From contig JBANAY010000003.1 in NCBI GenBank assembly GCA_037952775.1, positions 13,454,001-13,518,000 of the forward strand: a DNA stretch of 64,000 nt, read 5' to 3'. The notes beneath the pieces were generated by a model. That model saw only the letters and a list, made by a program, of their open reading frames with translations, was not told where the DNA came from and searched no databases. A program made the position numbers and the translations under genes. Positions 46,986 to 57,173 of this stretch are shown here, in pieces; within the stretch, counting starts at the first letter, position 1; each line of letters begins with the position of its first letter. The stretch comes from Clonostachys chloroleuca (Eukaryota; Ascomycota; Sordariomycetes; Hypocreales; Bionectriaceae).

Positions 46986-47397
46986 TAGTTATTATACAAT
47001 TAATATATATTAACCTGCCACCTGTTATAATTAGTTTACAACTATTAGGTGACTGGCCCTGTCGAGAGGAATGCAATCCGTTAATAGTTGCCTTATATAG
47101 TTATAGCTGGTCTGTGATCACGTGCTAGCTGGTTTAATATTAATTAAATAGTAAGATAAACCTAGTTAACGATATTTAATTTCTATACATTTTATTAAGG
47201 CAATAGCCGATCTAACATTGAGTCGGCTCCGCCTACTGTATAATAAAACTTTTATTTCTAGGATTAGAGGGTGGTAAGAATTTAAAGTAAATAGTCTAAC
47301 TAAGTAGGTAATATAGTATTGTATATATGCACCTTTCTCTGCGCAACAACACCCTCTTTTTAAGTTTCAAAGTAAAGACTTAAAAGTGTATATCAAG
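46986..47397. other. AT-rich region
   Basis: AT-rich sequence with no recognisable feature other than the end of the LTR-like element on its left. Confidence 0.45.
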
Positions 47398-47529
47398 AGC
47401 TTTGACACGGGTGTGGTTCTCTGCGACGCAGCCGGTGGCTCTACTAGTTCTTCGCCAAAATCCGAGGGCGGAAAAAAGGTTCGTGCTGCCCGCAGAGCCC
47501 TTGAATGCTATGAACGCCACGGGCTTTAA
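47398..47529 (+). pseudogene. C-terminal exon of a second small-protein family member
   Basis: A 43-codon open segment after a possible acceptor (CAAG) ends KKVRAARRALECYERHGL and a TAA. The last 14 residues match the minus-strand relic at 45.2 kb at 12 positions (AARRALExYExHGL). No upstream exon with a signal peptide was found, so only the 3' part is left. Confidence 0.5.
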
Positions 47530-48525
47530 AGGAAATGAAAGATTTTTGTTCTACACAATCAAGTTGGTTCCGAAAAGCTAGTGGGAGAGCATGTGTGCAG
47601 ATGGTTTAGGTTCCATTTAGTGAGGCTTTACTAGTAGCAGTATGAGGTTGTTTTAGACAGGTGATTTTCCTTAGTTGATTTACAACATTACTAAACAAGA
47701 ATATTTCAACCTCGGAGCTATTTGATTATAAATAAAAATACCATCTGCAATATAAACAGTATACAACAGAACAAGACTCTCAATTCTGAAAACGAGCACG
47801 ACCTTATACCAGACTACCCGAAGTCTGAAACCAGATACAGCAAGGCTTAGATGCCCACGATACGCAGAAGTAAGCCGGATAGCTGACCTGCGTACCATAG
47901 ACCCTGGCGATGTTTCAAGAGCAAATTAGTGGTTTACCAAAGTAGAAGCTCTGATAAGCAAGGATTGTAAAGGCAGAGGCCTCTCATAAACAGCTAGTCT
48001 TAGTAAAGTATGATTAGGATTAGACTATAAAATAAAGAGTCTGGTTTATCCAAAAAGTCACCTTGCGAATATAGTCCCAATCGGGGCAAGCAGCTCATTA
48101 CACATAGCGCCGCCGTGGATCCAGAAACGAACCGTTCTATAGACATTGAGTCACAGAACACAGTAGAATCTAGGCATGAAGAGTGTTAAGCCAGATACAT
48201 GTCATCTCTGTAACCATCATAAATATAGGGTAGAACTATAGGAGACCTATTCACGGTGTTCATTTGTAGTGTGGCATTATTATTGCATGTTATCTAGGGA
48301 TCCGTAAGCAATACTAACTGTATTTGTCATTAGGGCTTCGGTTTTCCACCAGTCAAACGGTTCTTTGCCTCCGACACACTATCCACACAACCGAGAACGT
48401 TGCTAGGCAAATCGATCGTCGAGGAAAACAAGAGGGATTTCAAAAATCTCAGCCCAGGCGGCCTCACATATCACCCGAGGAGAAACGCAAGGGATCCGCA
48501 CTACAAACCCACCCACTGCATCAAC
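47530..48525. other. Region without a recognised gene
   Basis: AT-rich intergenic sequence; composition changes sharply to GC-rich at about 48.4 kb where the chimeric helicase element begins. Confidence 0.45.
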
Positions 48526-48864
48526 ATGCCTCGCTGGGGCGTCCTAGGCACGAGCCTTATCTCGCACACAGTGGCGTCAGCCATCAACGCCAGCCCCGAC
48601 TCGCAGGTCGTGGCCGTCTTTGGGCGCGATGTCGAGCGCCTGGCCTCGTTTGCGGACAAGCACGGCGTAGCGCACCGCTGCGAGAGCATTGAGGCCCTCG
48701 TGGCGCTGCCCGAGATCGACGTCGTCTACGTGGGCCTGCCCAGCCACCTGCACGCCTCGGCCGCCATGGCTGCTCTTCGGGCGGGCAAGCCAACCCTGTC
48801 GGAGAAGGCGCTGAAAACGACCATGGCCGACGCGCACGCCCTCATCAACGAGGCGAAGACCTAG
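48526..48864 (+). pseudogene. N-terminal fragment of a Gfo/Idh/MocA oxidoreductase
   Basis: The fragment begins MPRWGVLGTSLISHTVASAI, the NAD(P)-binding Rossmann start of the family, and continues to IDVVYVGLPSHLHASAAMAA and AGKPTLSEKALKTTMADAH. The family EKP motif reads EKA. It ends at TAG 48862-48864 after about 112 codons, one third of a normal 330-400 aa enzyme. The DNA is GC-rich, unlike the AT-rich flank. The reading frame continues past the TAG directly into the helicase, so it looks like a host gene piece captured by, or fused to, the mobile element. Confidence 0.75.
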
Positions 48865-50362
48865 ACATGGTGGCAGCGGGACGAGGCGGGCGCTCTCCAG
48901 CTCTGCCAGTTCGTTGGCGGAGAAGGTGGCACGGGGAAGTCACGGGTCATCGAGGCGCTTGTGGAACTCTTCGCAAGCAAAGGCGTCTCGAATCGCCTGC
49001 TGGTCACGGCAACCTCGGGAACGGCAGCGGCGCGCATCAACGGTATCACGATCCACTCGGCGTGCAACTTTTTCCAAGGACGCATCGCGCATGGCGGTTG
49101 GCAGAGATGCAAATATTGACGGGATTAATTCATACACCCCGTCCGGCCGATACGTGAACGGTCCCTCCCGTGCAGATTGGCAGGAAAAGCATCTGCTGAT
49201 CGTCGACGAGGTAAGCATGCTCGGGGCGCGAACCCTGTACATGGTAAACGAGCAGCTTTGCTGGCTTCGAGGCTCGGCGCAGGACTTCGGAGGCATCCCT
49301 ATCGTACTCTTCTGCGGTGATTTCCATCAGTTCCGTCCCGTACAAGAAAGGTCGATGTTGCTTCCCAGCGTGGCCATTTCGTGGGAACAGGACAACTCGT
49401 TCAGAGCAGAGCAGAGGCACCAGCATGATAAGGCCCACGCCCTGTGGAAGGAATTCACCACTGTCATCATCCTGGACGAGCAGGTCCGCGCCGCCGGCGA
49501 TCCTTAACTGCGAAGGCTGCTGACACGGATCCGGCTCGGAATCCAGGACAAATCGGATGTTGACCTCCTTAACACCCGCTGCTACCGGGAAGGTAGGCGG
49601 ATCCCGTGGGAGACGGGCATCACAGTGGTGACACCGCTCAACAGGAACCGGTGGAACTTGAACATGGAAGCTACTCTAGCTTTCCAGCGACAACACGAAA
49701 CGACGCTGCGCATCTTCATGTCCGACCACAAGTGGAAGGACGGCCAGCCAACAGAGGAGGAAGCGCTTATGATGCTCAACTATGGCGACGACAGTGCGGT
49801 TTCGGTGCCGGCTATCTTCATGTTCGTTCCCGGAATGCCGGTTGTGGTAAATCACAACACGCATCAGGGCTTGAAACTCGTCAACGGGGCCAGCTACACG
49901 GCCGTGGACGTCGTTGTCGATAAAATGCACCCGGGCTACTACATCTCGGCCGATACTAGGCTCCACTTCGGGCCGCCGGCAGGAATTCTCCTGGCGTCTG
50001 ATACGACGAAAAGATTCCACTTTGTTGGCATGCCGCCCGGGACTATCCTGCTGACACCGATGAGCACTAAGATAGAGTGCCAAAGAAAGCGACCGTGGCA
50101 GCAGCACGCAGTGACCCGGAGGGGCTTGCCATGCACGTCGGCCTTCGCGTGTACAGATTACAAAGTCCAAGGCAGGACCTTGGAAAGAGTTGCTCTGGAG
50201 CTGCGTGGCACTAGGACAACGAAAATCGATGGTCAGATGGTGCCAAGTCAGTGTGATCCGTACAGCTTATATGTGCAGCTATCGCGTTATCCATCACTGG
50301 GCGGTATCGTTTTGCTGTCAAAGGTGCGCGAACATGATATTGTGTTAAGGACTCAAGCCTAG
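48865..50362 (+). mobile_element. PIF1-like helicase relic of Helitron type
   Basis: Walker A GGEGGTGKSR lies near 48915-48945, in the same frame as the oxidoreductase piece. Motif TATSGTAAARINGITIHSAC follows, then a one-base shift at a T run near 49068-49073 moves the frame. The next frame gives DWQEKHLLIVDEVSMLGART (Walker B), PIVLFCGDFHQFRPV and an in-frame TAA at 49505-49507, continuing LRRLLTRIRLG, VVTPLNRNRWNLN, FACTDYKVQGRTL and YVQLSRYPSLGGI to TAG 50362. These are the motifs of PIF1 helicases in the C-terminal half of Helitron transposases. The Rep nuclease part is not present. The TAA fits a CAA-to-TAA change. Confidence 0.82.
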
Positions 50363-50947
50363 TCGGAGACTAGGCTGGGTCCGATAAGAGATAACTGCAG
50401 TAAGCAAGACCCCTGACTAGTATACTACAGTACTATATAAGGGGAGAGAGAGAGTTATAGGAAGGAACCTACTCTCTTCCTCCCTAAGAATATAAACTCT
50501 AAAGCAGACGCCTATCCGCAGCCGCCATAGGGCCGGTCCGTTACACCATATCATCTTTTTCACGTGACCTGTCGTGATGACTAAGGGGATTCCTTTTGGG
50601 TGACGCAGGGGTGGTTCGTAACAAGATAGAAATATATAATAATATAAAGGTTTTTTATTTAATATATATTAAACTATATTATATAAATAGTTAAGATAAA
50701 GAATTAATTTTAAATAATAATAATAACTAGGATAAGGATAAAATACTACTATAGTCTAAGAGTATAATATTACTACTTAAGAGAAGAGGTAAATTAAGAG
50801 ATATTAAGAATAAGCTAAAAGATATAAATATATACTTTATAATAAATTAAACTATATAAAGAGAATATAATTATAATAATAAAAGGACTTTTTAAGGTAT
50901 TTATAAAAGATAAAGTTTAATAGCTTATTAAAGTAAGTATATTTAAG
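50363..50947. other. LTR-like tail and AT-rich region
   Basis: A short hairpin (CCTAGTC...GACTAGG) overlaps the helicase stop. The segment from about 50343 to 50545 begins TGTTAAGGAC and ends GTCCGTTACA, has TATATAAGG and a GA run, and could be a small LTR; the flanking pentamers do not match. From about 50630 to 50945 the sequence is almost pure A/T and holds nothing recognisable. Confidence 0.4.
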
Positions 50948-51311
50948 TGTCACGAATTTGACCAACGTGCACCGTCACGTGTGGACCCCACTTTTTCTCA
51001 CCAATCGCACCTGGATCATTCGGATCTCACGATGATCCTCATGATCCTCGAATCCAGATCATTGCCAAGCATCAATGATCCCCTAGTATATATGCACATT
51101 CATTTCACTAGATAGAACACTCTTTCAGACAGTTATCAATAACATCGTCTACGCATCTATTGTTACTAGCTCCACAATACTCGCACATTGACAGTGACTC
51201 GCATTGCACAGCCTAAGACAACCTGATCGCGCCACTCAGAACAACACTCTGATTGGTTCAACCCCGACCTACCCTAGACCCCCGTCCAGTGTAAGTCATC
51301 CAACCGTCACA
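50948..51311 (+). mobile_element. Solo LTR (family A), second copy
   Basis: A 364-bp element begins TGTCACGAATTTG and ends CAACCGTCACA, closely matching the copy at 39772. The perfect 5-bp duplication TTAAG flanks it (50943-50947 and 51312-51316). It lacks internal sequence. Confidence 0.92.
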
Positions 51312-51363
51312 TTAAGTTTATTTTAAATAATTTATTACCTAAAAATAATATAATCTTTAAAGC

Positions 51364-51614
51364 TGTAACGGTTGGGCGACTTACACTGGACGGGGTCTAG
51401 GGTAGGTCAGGAGGTAACCAATCAGAGTGTTGTTCTGAGTGGCGCGATCAGGTTGTCTTGGTACTGTGCAAGTCACTGCTGATGTACGAGCACTGAGGAG
51501 CTAGTTTCAATGAAAGCGGTAGCGATTGTATTAATAACTATCGAAAGGAGTGTTCTAAGCTTACGGAAATGAATGTGGTTATATATCAGTATGTTCACTG
51601 GGGAGTTCACGACA
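51364..51614 (-). mobile_element. Inverted, internally deleted LTR of family A
   Basis: In reverse orientation this 251-bp segment begins TGTCGTGAAC and ends CCAACCGTTACA, and shares the 3' part of the LTR with the copies at 39772 and 50948. About 120 bp of the 5' half are missing. No target-site duplication was seen, so it may be a rearranged remnant. It faces the copy at 50948 with about 50 bp between. Confidence 0.8.
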
Positions 51615-52070
51615 CTCTTCACTTACGGAATACTCCAGCTACAGGTCTACCAAAGAAGCAGTATTTTGTTAGAAAAAGGCTATGCCTTTGCTACCTTATC
51701 AAAAGAATATCAACAGAGAAGCTCTGGCAGATTTACTTGTGAGATTTGAGGCCTTCAACTTGAAAATGGGCTGCTCTTGGATAAAATATTGGATTTATGT
51801 GTGGTTATTGAAACTTCTCGAGTCGGACCATTGCAACCCTCGAGATTGTTATTCATAGGGAAGGCTGTACAAAAGCAAATTGATTCAAAGACTAGCGGGG
51901 AGAGAAAAGAGCGAAAATCAAATACAAGGCAACGCAGCTTGGCACATGACATTCATAACATCACAGCTCACCACCTTATCATCCATCTGCAGAATCTGTG
52001 TTGAACGCAACATAAAGGGCGAGCCCTGGATAAGCCAGGACCTGTGCCATCTGTTGGTATTCTTCCGAGG
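51615..52070. other. Region downstream of the peptidase gene
   Basis: No gene was recognised; it is the 3' flank of the minus-strand hydrolase. Confidence 0.45.
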
Positions 52071-54071
52071 TTAAATTGATGTCATCCCGGCCAAACCTTC
52101 GAGAGAACTTTTGAAGGGTAGTTCGTTTGGCTGGCAGGTGATATTAGATGGAGGAACCGATCCAGCCAAATATTCCTGTATGTATTTGTTTGTGCAATTT
52201 GACGGTGCGGATAAGCTGGTGTGCTTTTCTCAAGTTAGCGTAGGTAAAAATGTATGGCACTGTTTTCCTTTGTACTCACTCCAGGGGCATTAATAGTCAG
52301 AACAACTGATCTAGGAAAGTGTGATGACACTCTCTTTGAGCTTCAAGCCGTTAGCAGTTTCACAAAGTCTCTTGCGGGCCTCAGTGGGAACTTACCTTGC
52401 CAGCGGTGTCACCGGATCAATCACATTGCCGATAAAGAGGATGGGAAAGCTTGTGTCAGCACCAGTGGTGCCTTTGGTAACATTAGCTAGCTCTCATTTA
52501 ATGCATATAATTAATACACTGTTTTGCTCAGCACTCACCATTGAATTTCCCGCTTTGGGGAGGCACCACATCGATCGCGTGGCAGTTAAGCCTGTTTATA
52601 GCCCATGTATTCCCGATGTACTTGCTCTGGCGCTGTAGATGATCAACGTACTCCTGGTACTCCTCAACGGAGTTGATTCGGCCACGGCCATCTGAGTCGG
52701 TGCACAGAATCATCATACTCACTTGGAGGCCGTCAAAACCAGCTTCTGCCTGACAATCGCTGCGGAATGAGATCTTTTTGGAAACGATGAGAGACTCGCC
52801 GTGGCCTTGCTCGAGGTCAACCATGATCTGGGCAACCTTGGGGAACGAAGCAAGTGGGAAGTACAGGCTGAGGAGCAGGACGTTTGTCAGATCCGCATAT
52901 GTTGCTAGGACCGGCATTCCCACCACAGAAGAGTTCCACACGGGTACCGGGTTCTCTTTCAGGTTGGCGATGACGCTTGACAACCTGGAGTGGATCAGAT
53001 CGGTCGAGCTTTCATACATAACGCAAGCGTCAGGACCAGCTGCATAGCAAGAAGTAACGAAATTATCCACCCCTGTATCGGCGTCCAAGAGATTGTTGCT
53101 CCAAAGCCCATTGTAGTAGTCTGCGGGGTCTTCAACTCCGTCTAGAATCATGCGGCCGACGCGATCAGGATGGAGCGTGGCGAATGTGGCGCCGAGCGCG
53201 GTCCCGTAACTGTATCCATTATACCACAGCTTCGCATCTTCTTTGGACTTCCTGTTGGTAGCGCTCTGCACCTCAACGAAACTGAGCATATCGTTAGCAA
53301 CAGCCCGAGTGTTGACGTATTGGGCGGTGCCATTAGGCCCGCCAATGGCATTGTTGCACCAGTTCCCGAGAGCTTCGGCGAGATAGAACTGGGTGGCGGC
53401 CGAATCCGAACCGGCATCTGGCACAGAGCGGAAGTAGGCAGAGCCAAACATGTGCCTTGTTGCAGGATCTCCAGGAAAGCAATCGAGGGCTGGTCCCGTG
53501 TTGTTGACGCCTCGAGGATCAAAACTGACCAAGTTGACACCGGAGCCGTAGACCTCTGCGAGATCTGGTGCCAAAGAGATCAGGGTTCCAATACCTGAGC
53601 CTCCAGGACCGCCTTAAATCTCTTTGTTAGCAGATGACTTTCACTAAAGGGCACATATGTGTATACCAAAGTTGAACAAGAGATCCTCAGCAGACTCGTT
53701 TTTAGATGGGTACTTGATGAATGCAACTTTTGTCGTTCCCACACTCTCATCCTCATAATCTAGAGGAACCTGGGTTTGTGTTAGTAGGATTTCAGGCCGA
53801 CCAACAAAGCTGTGAGAGTTCTCTACCTCGAGTCGAGTGCATAGAAAATCTTGAAAACACGAAGCCCATTTGATTTCCTCGGTCGAGATCGGAATCTTTT
53901 GTCCGTGAATTTTGTCAGCACTGTTCTTTTATGAACGGCTTGTCCGCTTACCTCTTTCCAATCATATGTGCTGTTGGTAGGAGCCCTGGTAGATAATGAA
54001 GAAGAGGATGCAAGTGCGAGGCGCGTCAACAGAGGCAGCAGCCAATGCGAAAGGGGTTTTTGAGAAAGCAT
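52071..54071 (-). CDS. Secreted tripeptidyl-aminopeptidase-like alpha/beta hydrolase
   Basis: Seven exons join in frame: 54071-53952, 53895-53827, 53769-53667, 53612-52539, 52471-52396, 52310-52280 and 52223-52071, with GT-AG introns of 54-85 nt, giving 541 aa. The N-terminus (MLSQKPLSHWLLPLLTRLAL) is a signal peptide. The oxyanion region is GGPGGSG; the nucleophile elbow is GYSYG with Ser232; the acid is Asp474 in GNVIDPVTP and the base His492 in APGHTS. C-terminal Cys residues (SNCTNKY, NITCQP) match the TAP-like C-terminal domain. These enzymes (MEROPS S33 type) release short peptides or hydrolyse esters outside the cell. The Ser-Asp-His triad is complete, so the gene looks functional despite lying among relics. 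The short exon of 31 nt is the least certain part. Confidence 0.9.
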
Positions 54072-55467
54072 TTTACAACAGGGAAATAGGACTTGGATTG
54101 ATTCGAGATTTTATTTGCAATGATGTAGAACTGAGTAAGTTGTTGGGTCTGCACGGAAGAGGAGATCGCACGTTTTATACATCGCCGTCAGCACGAAACG
54201 AACACAATAAGCATGACCTGTTTCATTGAAGCCTGTAACATCAATCTTATTGTTGTGTTTTCCCTTTTAATCTGGTTAGAGAAGTCGCCGAACAGGTATC
54301 TCCAATTACGACCAGCTAGAGCGCTGCGCTGTCATGACGTTCTCAGGAGCCGTTGCCATGAGGCGTATGTTTCTCGCATGATCGTGGGCAGCCACATGTC
54401 AAACTAATATGACAGGGCACATCCTTGTCGGATGTTTCACCAGGGAGTATCCCTACGGTCAGAGCATGGGGCTATGCAAGTGAAGGCAGAGAATGGTTCT
54501 TGGGTCGTCATGTCCTTTAGGACTGGGCCCGTTGACTTCAATAATAGGCATTAGAAATCTTGCTGCGTGCCCGCCAGACGCATGGCGGGTTGAAATCCTG
54601 CCCTTGTATCTTTGTATACTGTTAAAACTCACGAGCGAAACAGTGATGCCTAGCAAGGGTTAGGGATGTATAAGTATAGGTGCTCCCGCTCTTGTAAATA
54701 AGATATAGAACAAGCAAAAAAATCACTCATTTCAACAGGTTATGAGCCCGGGTTCTGCATACAAGCGAGATCCGGAACCATGTCTATAGCTAAGCTCCCA
54801 CAAATGAGTGATAGCCCTCCCTAGAAATATCTAACCAACTTATTGGAAAAATCGAAATCAGAAGGCCAAAGAACAAGCAGCCTAGGTCACGGCCTAGGTC
54901 ACAGTAGCAATGATGCTACAGTCATGAAACCACAACAAAACGAAAGACCCATCGCAAGACGTCACAGCGGTGATAGTGCTACAGTCGTGAAACCAGAAGG
55001 CGATGATAAATTACGGGCCTGCCGCGTAAAGCGCAAGACTACTGGACCAGAACGACATGCAACACATGATGGAATCAAAATGCCTACCGGGCTTGCAACA
55101 GCGACTTAGTCCTAACTTGGAAGGAACGTATATACAGGATATAGCTATGGGATCTGTCAGAGGAACATATGCCAGGATATAATTTCATACTCATTCCAAG
55201 GATATTTGCTCACTATAGTACAGACCTACAGAAGCCACATAATAGCTTGCCGAGCTAACTACTGTATGAGGGCTCTTGTATAATTTGGTGCCATTTTTAA
55301 ATGGAGGTGCTGTTGCTTGATTTTATGGGATCAGTATATGTGTCTTCATATTACTACTAATCCTAAGAATTTTATTGCTAGATGTCCTTTGGCTAAGGGG
55401 GTGTATTAAGCTGTGAAGGTCGATAAACGTGTCTTCTATGCTCGTAAAGTCTGAGCCAATCAAGTCC
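54072..55467. other. Region without a recognised gene
   Basis: Promoter side of the peptidase followed by 1.3 kb without a supported gene. A short frame at 54843-55109 has a repeated DATVMKP/SATVVKP phrase but no domain. Confidence 0.4.
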
Positions 55468-55801
55468 TATACGGGAGACTCGACCGCGGCCACTGCCGGG
55501 GGCAGGGGCGATGGCTTCGTGCCTCTTCTCAGGAGCCCGGCCGGCCGGGGGGGGGGGGGGGGGGGGGCGCAACATTGCCAAGGGCGGTGCCACGACGGCC
55601 TGGTTCCGGGCGCAGGGCCTCTGGAACACGGCGCTACAGACTGGGGGACAGAAAGGGGAGCAGCGAGGTCATTGTCACGGTCCAGTTTTGCCACAACGAC
55701 CAAAAGGACACGTCCGGCATCACCCCGGCCCAGTTCAAGGCCAACCTCAAGACCATGGTTGGCGAGATCAAGGCCGCGGGCGGCACTCCTGCGTTATTGT
55801 A
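55468..55801 (+). pseudogene. GDSL/SGNH hydrolase relic (rhamnogalacturonan acetylesterase-like)
   Basis: The block I motif is read as YTGDSTAATAGG with GDGFVPLL following; after a 21-G run the frame changes to GGATTAWFRAQGLWNTAL, and changes again to VIVTVQFCHNDQKDTSGITP and FKANLKTMVGEIKAAGGTPA, ending at TAA near 55801. These correspond in order to the nucleophile block, the Gly block and the GHND block of rhamnogalacturonan acetylesterases (here CHND). The C-terminal DxxH part is missing. The sequence is GC-rich in an AT-rich setting. Confidence 0.7.
55547..55567 (+). repeat. Run of 21 guanines
   Basis: An uninterrupted G homopolymer lies inside the GDSL-hydrolase relic exactly where its reading frame breaks. 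It could be expansion by slippage or an assembly artefact; G tracts of this length can also form quadruplex structures. Confidence 0.9.
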
Positions 55802-55870
55802 ACATCTTAAGGTTATCTTGCCCGGAGGTGTGTGATCGTTGAGGTTAGCTAGTGTTATGAGCTGATGACG

Positions 55871-56227
55871 CTACCGCTGCTTGACTGGGCCAAACACAGC
55901 TACATCAAGTGGTTGAAGAATGTGTGAGGAGTGAGGGATAAGAAACAGAAGGGAGATATCATTCTGGTAACATTCCCACATAAACTCCTCAGTTGTATGA
56001 CTTCCGTGGCCATCGAGGATATACAGTCTCATTTGGCCTGCTTTGGCCTGCTTTGGCCTGCTTTGGCCTGCTTTGGCCTGCTTTGGCCTGCTTTGGCCTG
56101 CTTTGGCCGGCTTCGTCTGGGGGATAAAGATGTCTTGGAGCCACACAATGACAATATGGTCATTGGTCCAGCCTCTCTCGCTTGTAGTAAAGCTCCAGTT
56201 ATGAAGAAATTCATGGCTTCACTTTAG
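55871..56227 (-). mobile_element. Pogo/Tc1-mariner-type transposase fragment with internal minisatellite
   Basis: On the minus strand, EFMNFFITGALLQARE and then, after a repetitive Lys/Gln/Ala insert, RLYILDGHGSHTTEEFMWEC and PHSSHILQPLDVAVFGPVKQ are the DDE-domain blocks of pogo-type transposases, with Asp in LDGHGS. The sequence ends soon after and the N-terminal half is not readable. It is a different family from the relic at 18-19.7 kb. Confidence 0.75.
56031..56110. repeat. 10-bp minisatellite
   Basis: The unit CTTTGGCCTG occurs six times exactly (56041-56100) with one imperfect copy on each side (ATTTGGCCTG and CTTTGGCCGG). Because 10 is not a multiple of 3, three units encode a ten-residue repeat on the minus strand (QAKAGQSRPK). 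Confidence 0.95.
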
Positions 56228-57173
56228 GCGTTACTATGGCGTCTTAGGTTGAAAAGAATAGACAGAGATCCTAATGTTTTTATCGAGGGTTGAACAATCA
56301 TATCTCTACTACTTTATGTTTGCTAAGAACGCAAAGGCCGCCTTGGTTGCCTGGCGATGTCGGTTAGCCTCAACAGTGATACTGGCATTGAGAGCATTGG
56401 TTAGAATTTAGTTACATCTGGTTTGTGTGAAACTCGTACTGAAGGATTTGAAGCCTGATCTATTCCATTTTGGGAAGTATAGTAATAATTGCTGAGCAGT
56501 ATTACGGTTATCTATATAGACAGAGCCATAAATGCCTAGCTTCTATCTTGTCCTACAATATAAGTTTTTCAGAATTGGTCGTCCTAGTGCGACCGGGACG
56601 TAGATCTAGGATGACTGACTCTAATGAATTTAGATAGCTGTTAATCATTAGCATAGAGCAGTTCTATATCAAGATAGACCTCTCCTAATATACTAAGAAT
56701 TAGAGTAACAAAGGCAGTTTGAAGTATTGCTAAGACCACCCATACTGACCATCGCAGTTTTTCAACTTTCAAGGAGATCAGTAGTAGACAAGATAGTCAC
56801 GTAGCTGTAGCATTAATCAAGCTAGGAAATGTAGAGAGTAGACTATTGTGTTGTTGTTGAGAACTAACGAATAGGTTCTATCTAGCTATGAAGCCAGTGT
56901 TGAAACTGGTGGGAGCGGCTCGTGCACGTGTCCGGTCGAGCCGGGTTATGTCCAAGGCCTAAGAAACAGAAAGTCTTCTTTTTAAAGGTTTGCAAACCTT
57001 TTACTCTATTAAATCTTGCCATATTTTAGAGATAGAAAGTTTTAATAGTGTAAGAGGTATAGAGAAATTCGAAAAGCTAGTGTAGAGGCTGGATCTGCCG
57101 CTATCCATAGTTTAAACCTCTTAAATAGTTACCTCGGAGTTATCTGATATTACCGGCAATGCCAAGGTAGGGT
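56228..57173. other. Region with possible transposase remains
   Basis: No gene recognised. Minus-strand sequence near 56330-56400 (ALNASITVEANRHRQATKAAF) may be the decayed N-terminal part of the neighbouring transposase; this is uncertain. Confidence 0.35.

Noticed and set aside
50343..50545. Small LTR or Helitron 3' hairpin after the helicase
   Set aside because: The ends TGTTAAGGAC/GTCCGTTACA are suggestive, but no target duplication is present, and the hairpin is not followed at the usual distance by CTRR. Kept only as a note.
56031..56110. CRISPR-like repeat array
   Set aside because: Units are 10 bp, contiguous and without spacers; this is a minisatellite in a eukaryotic transposase.
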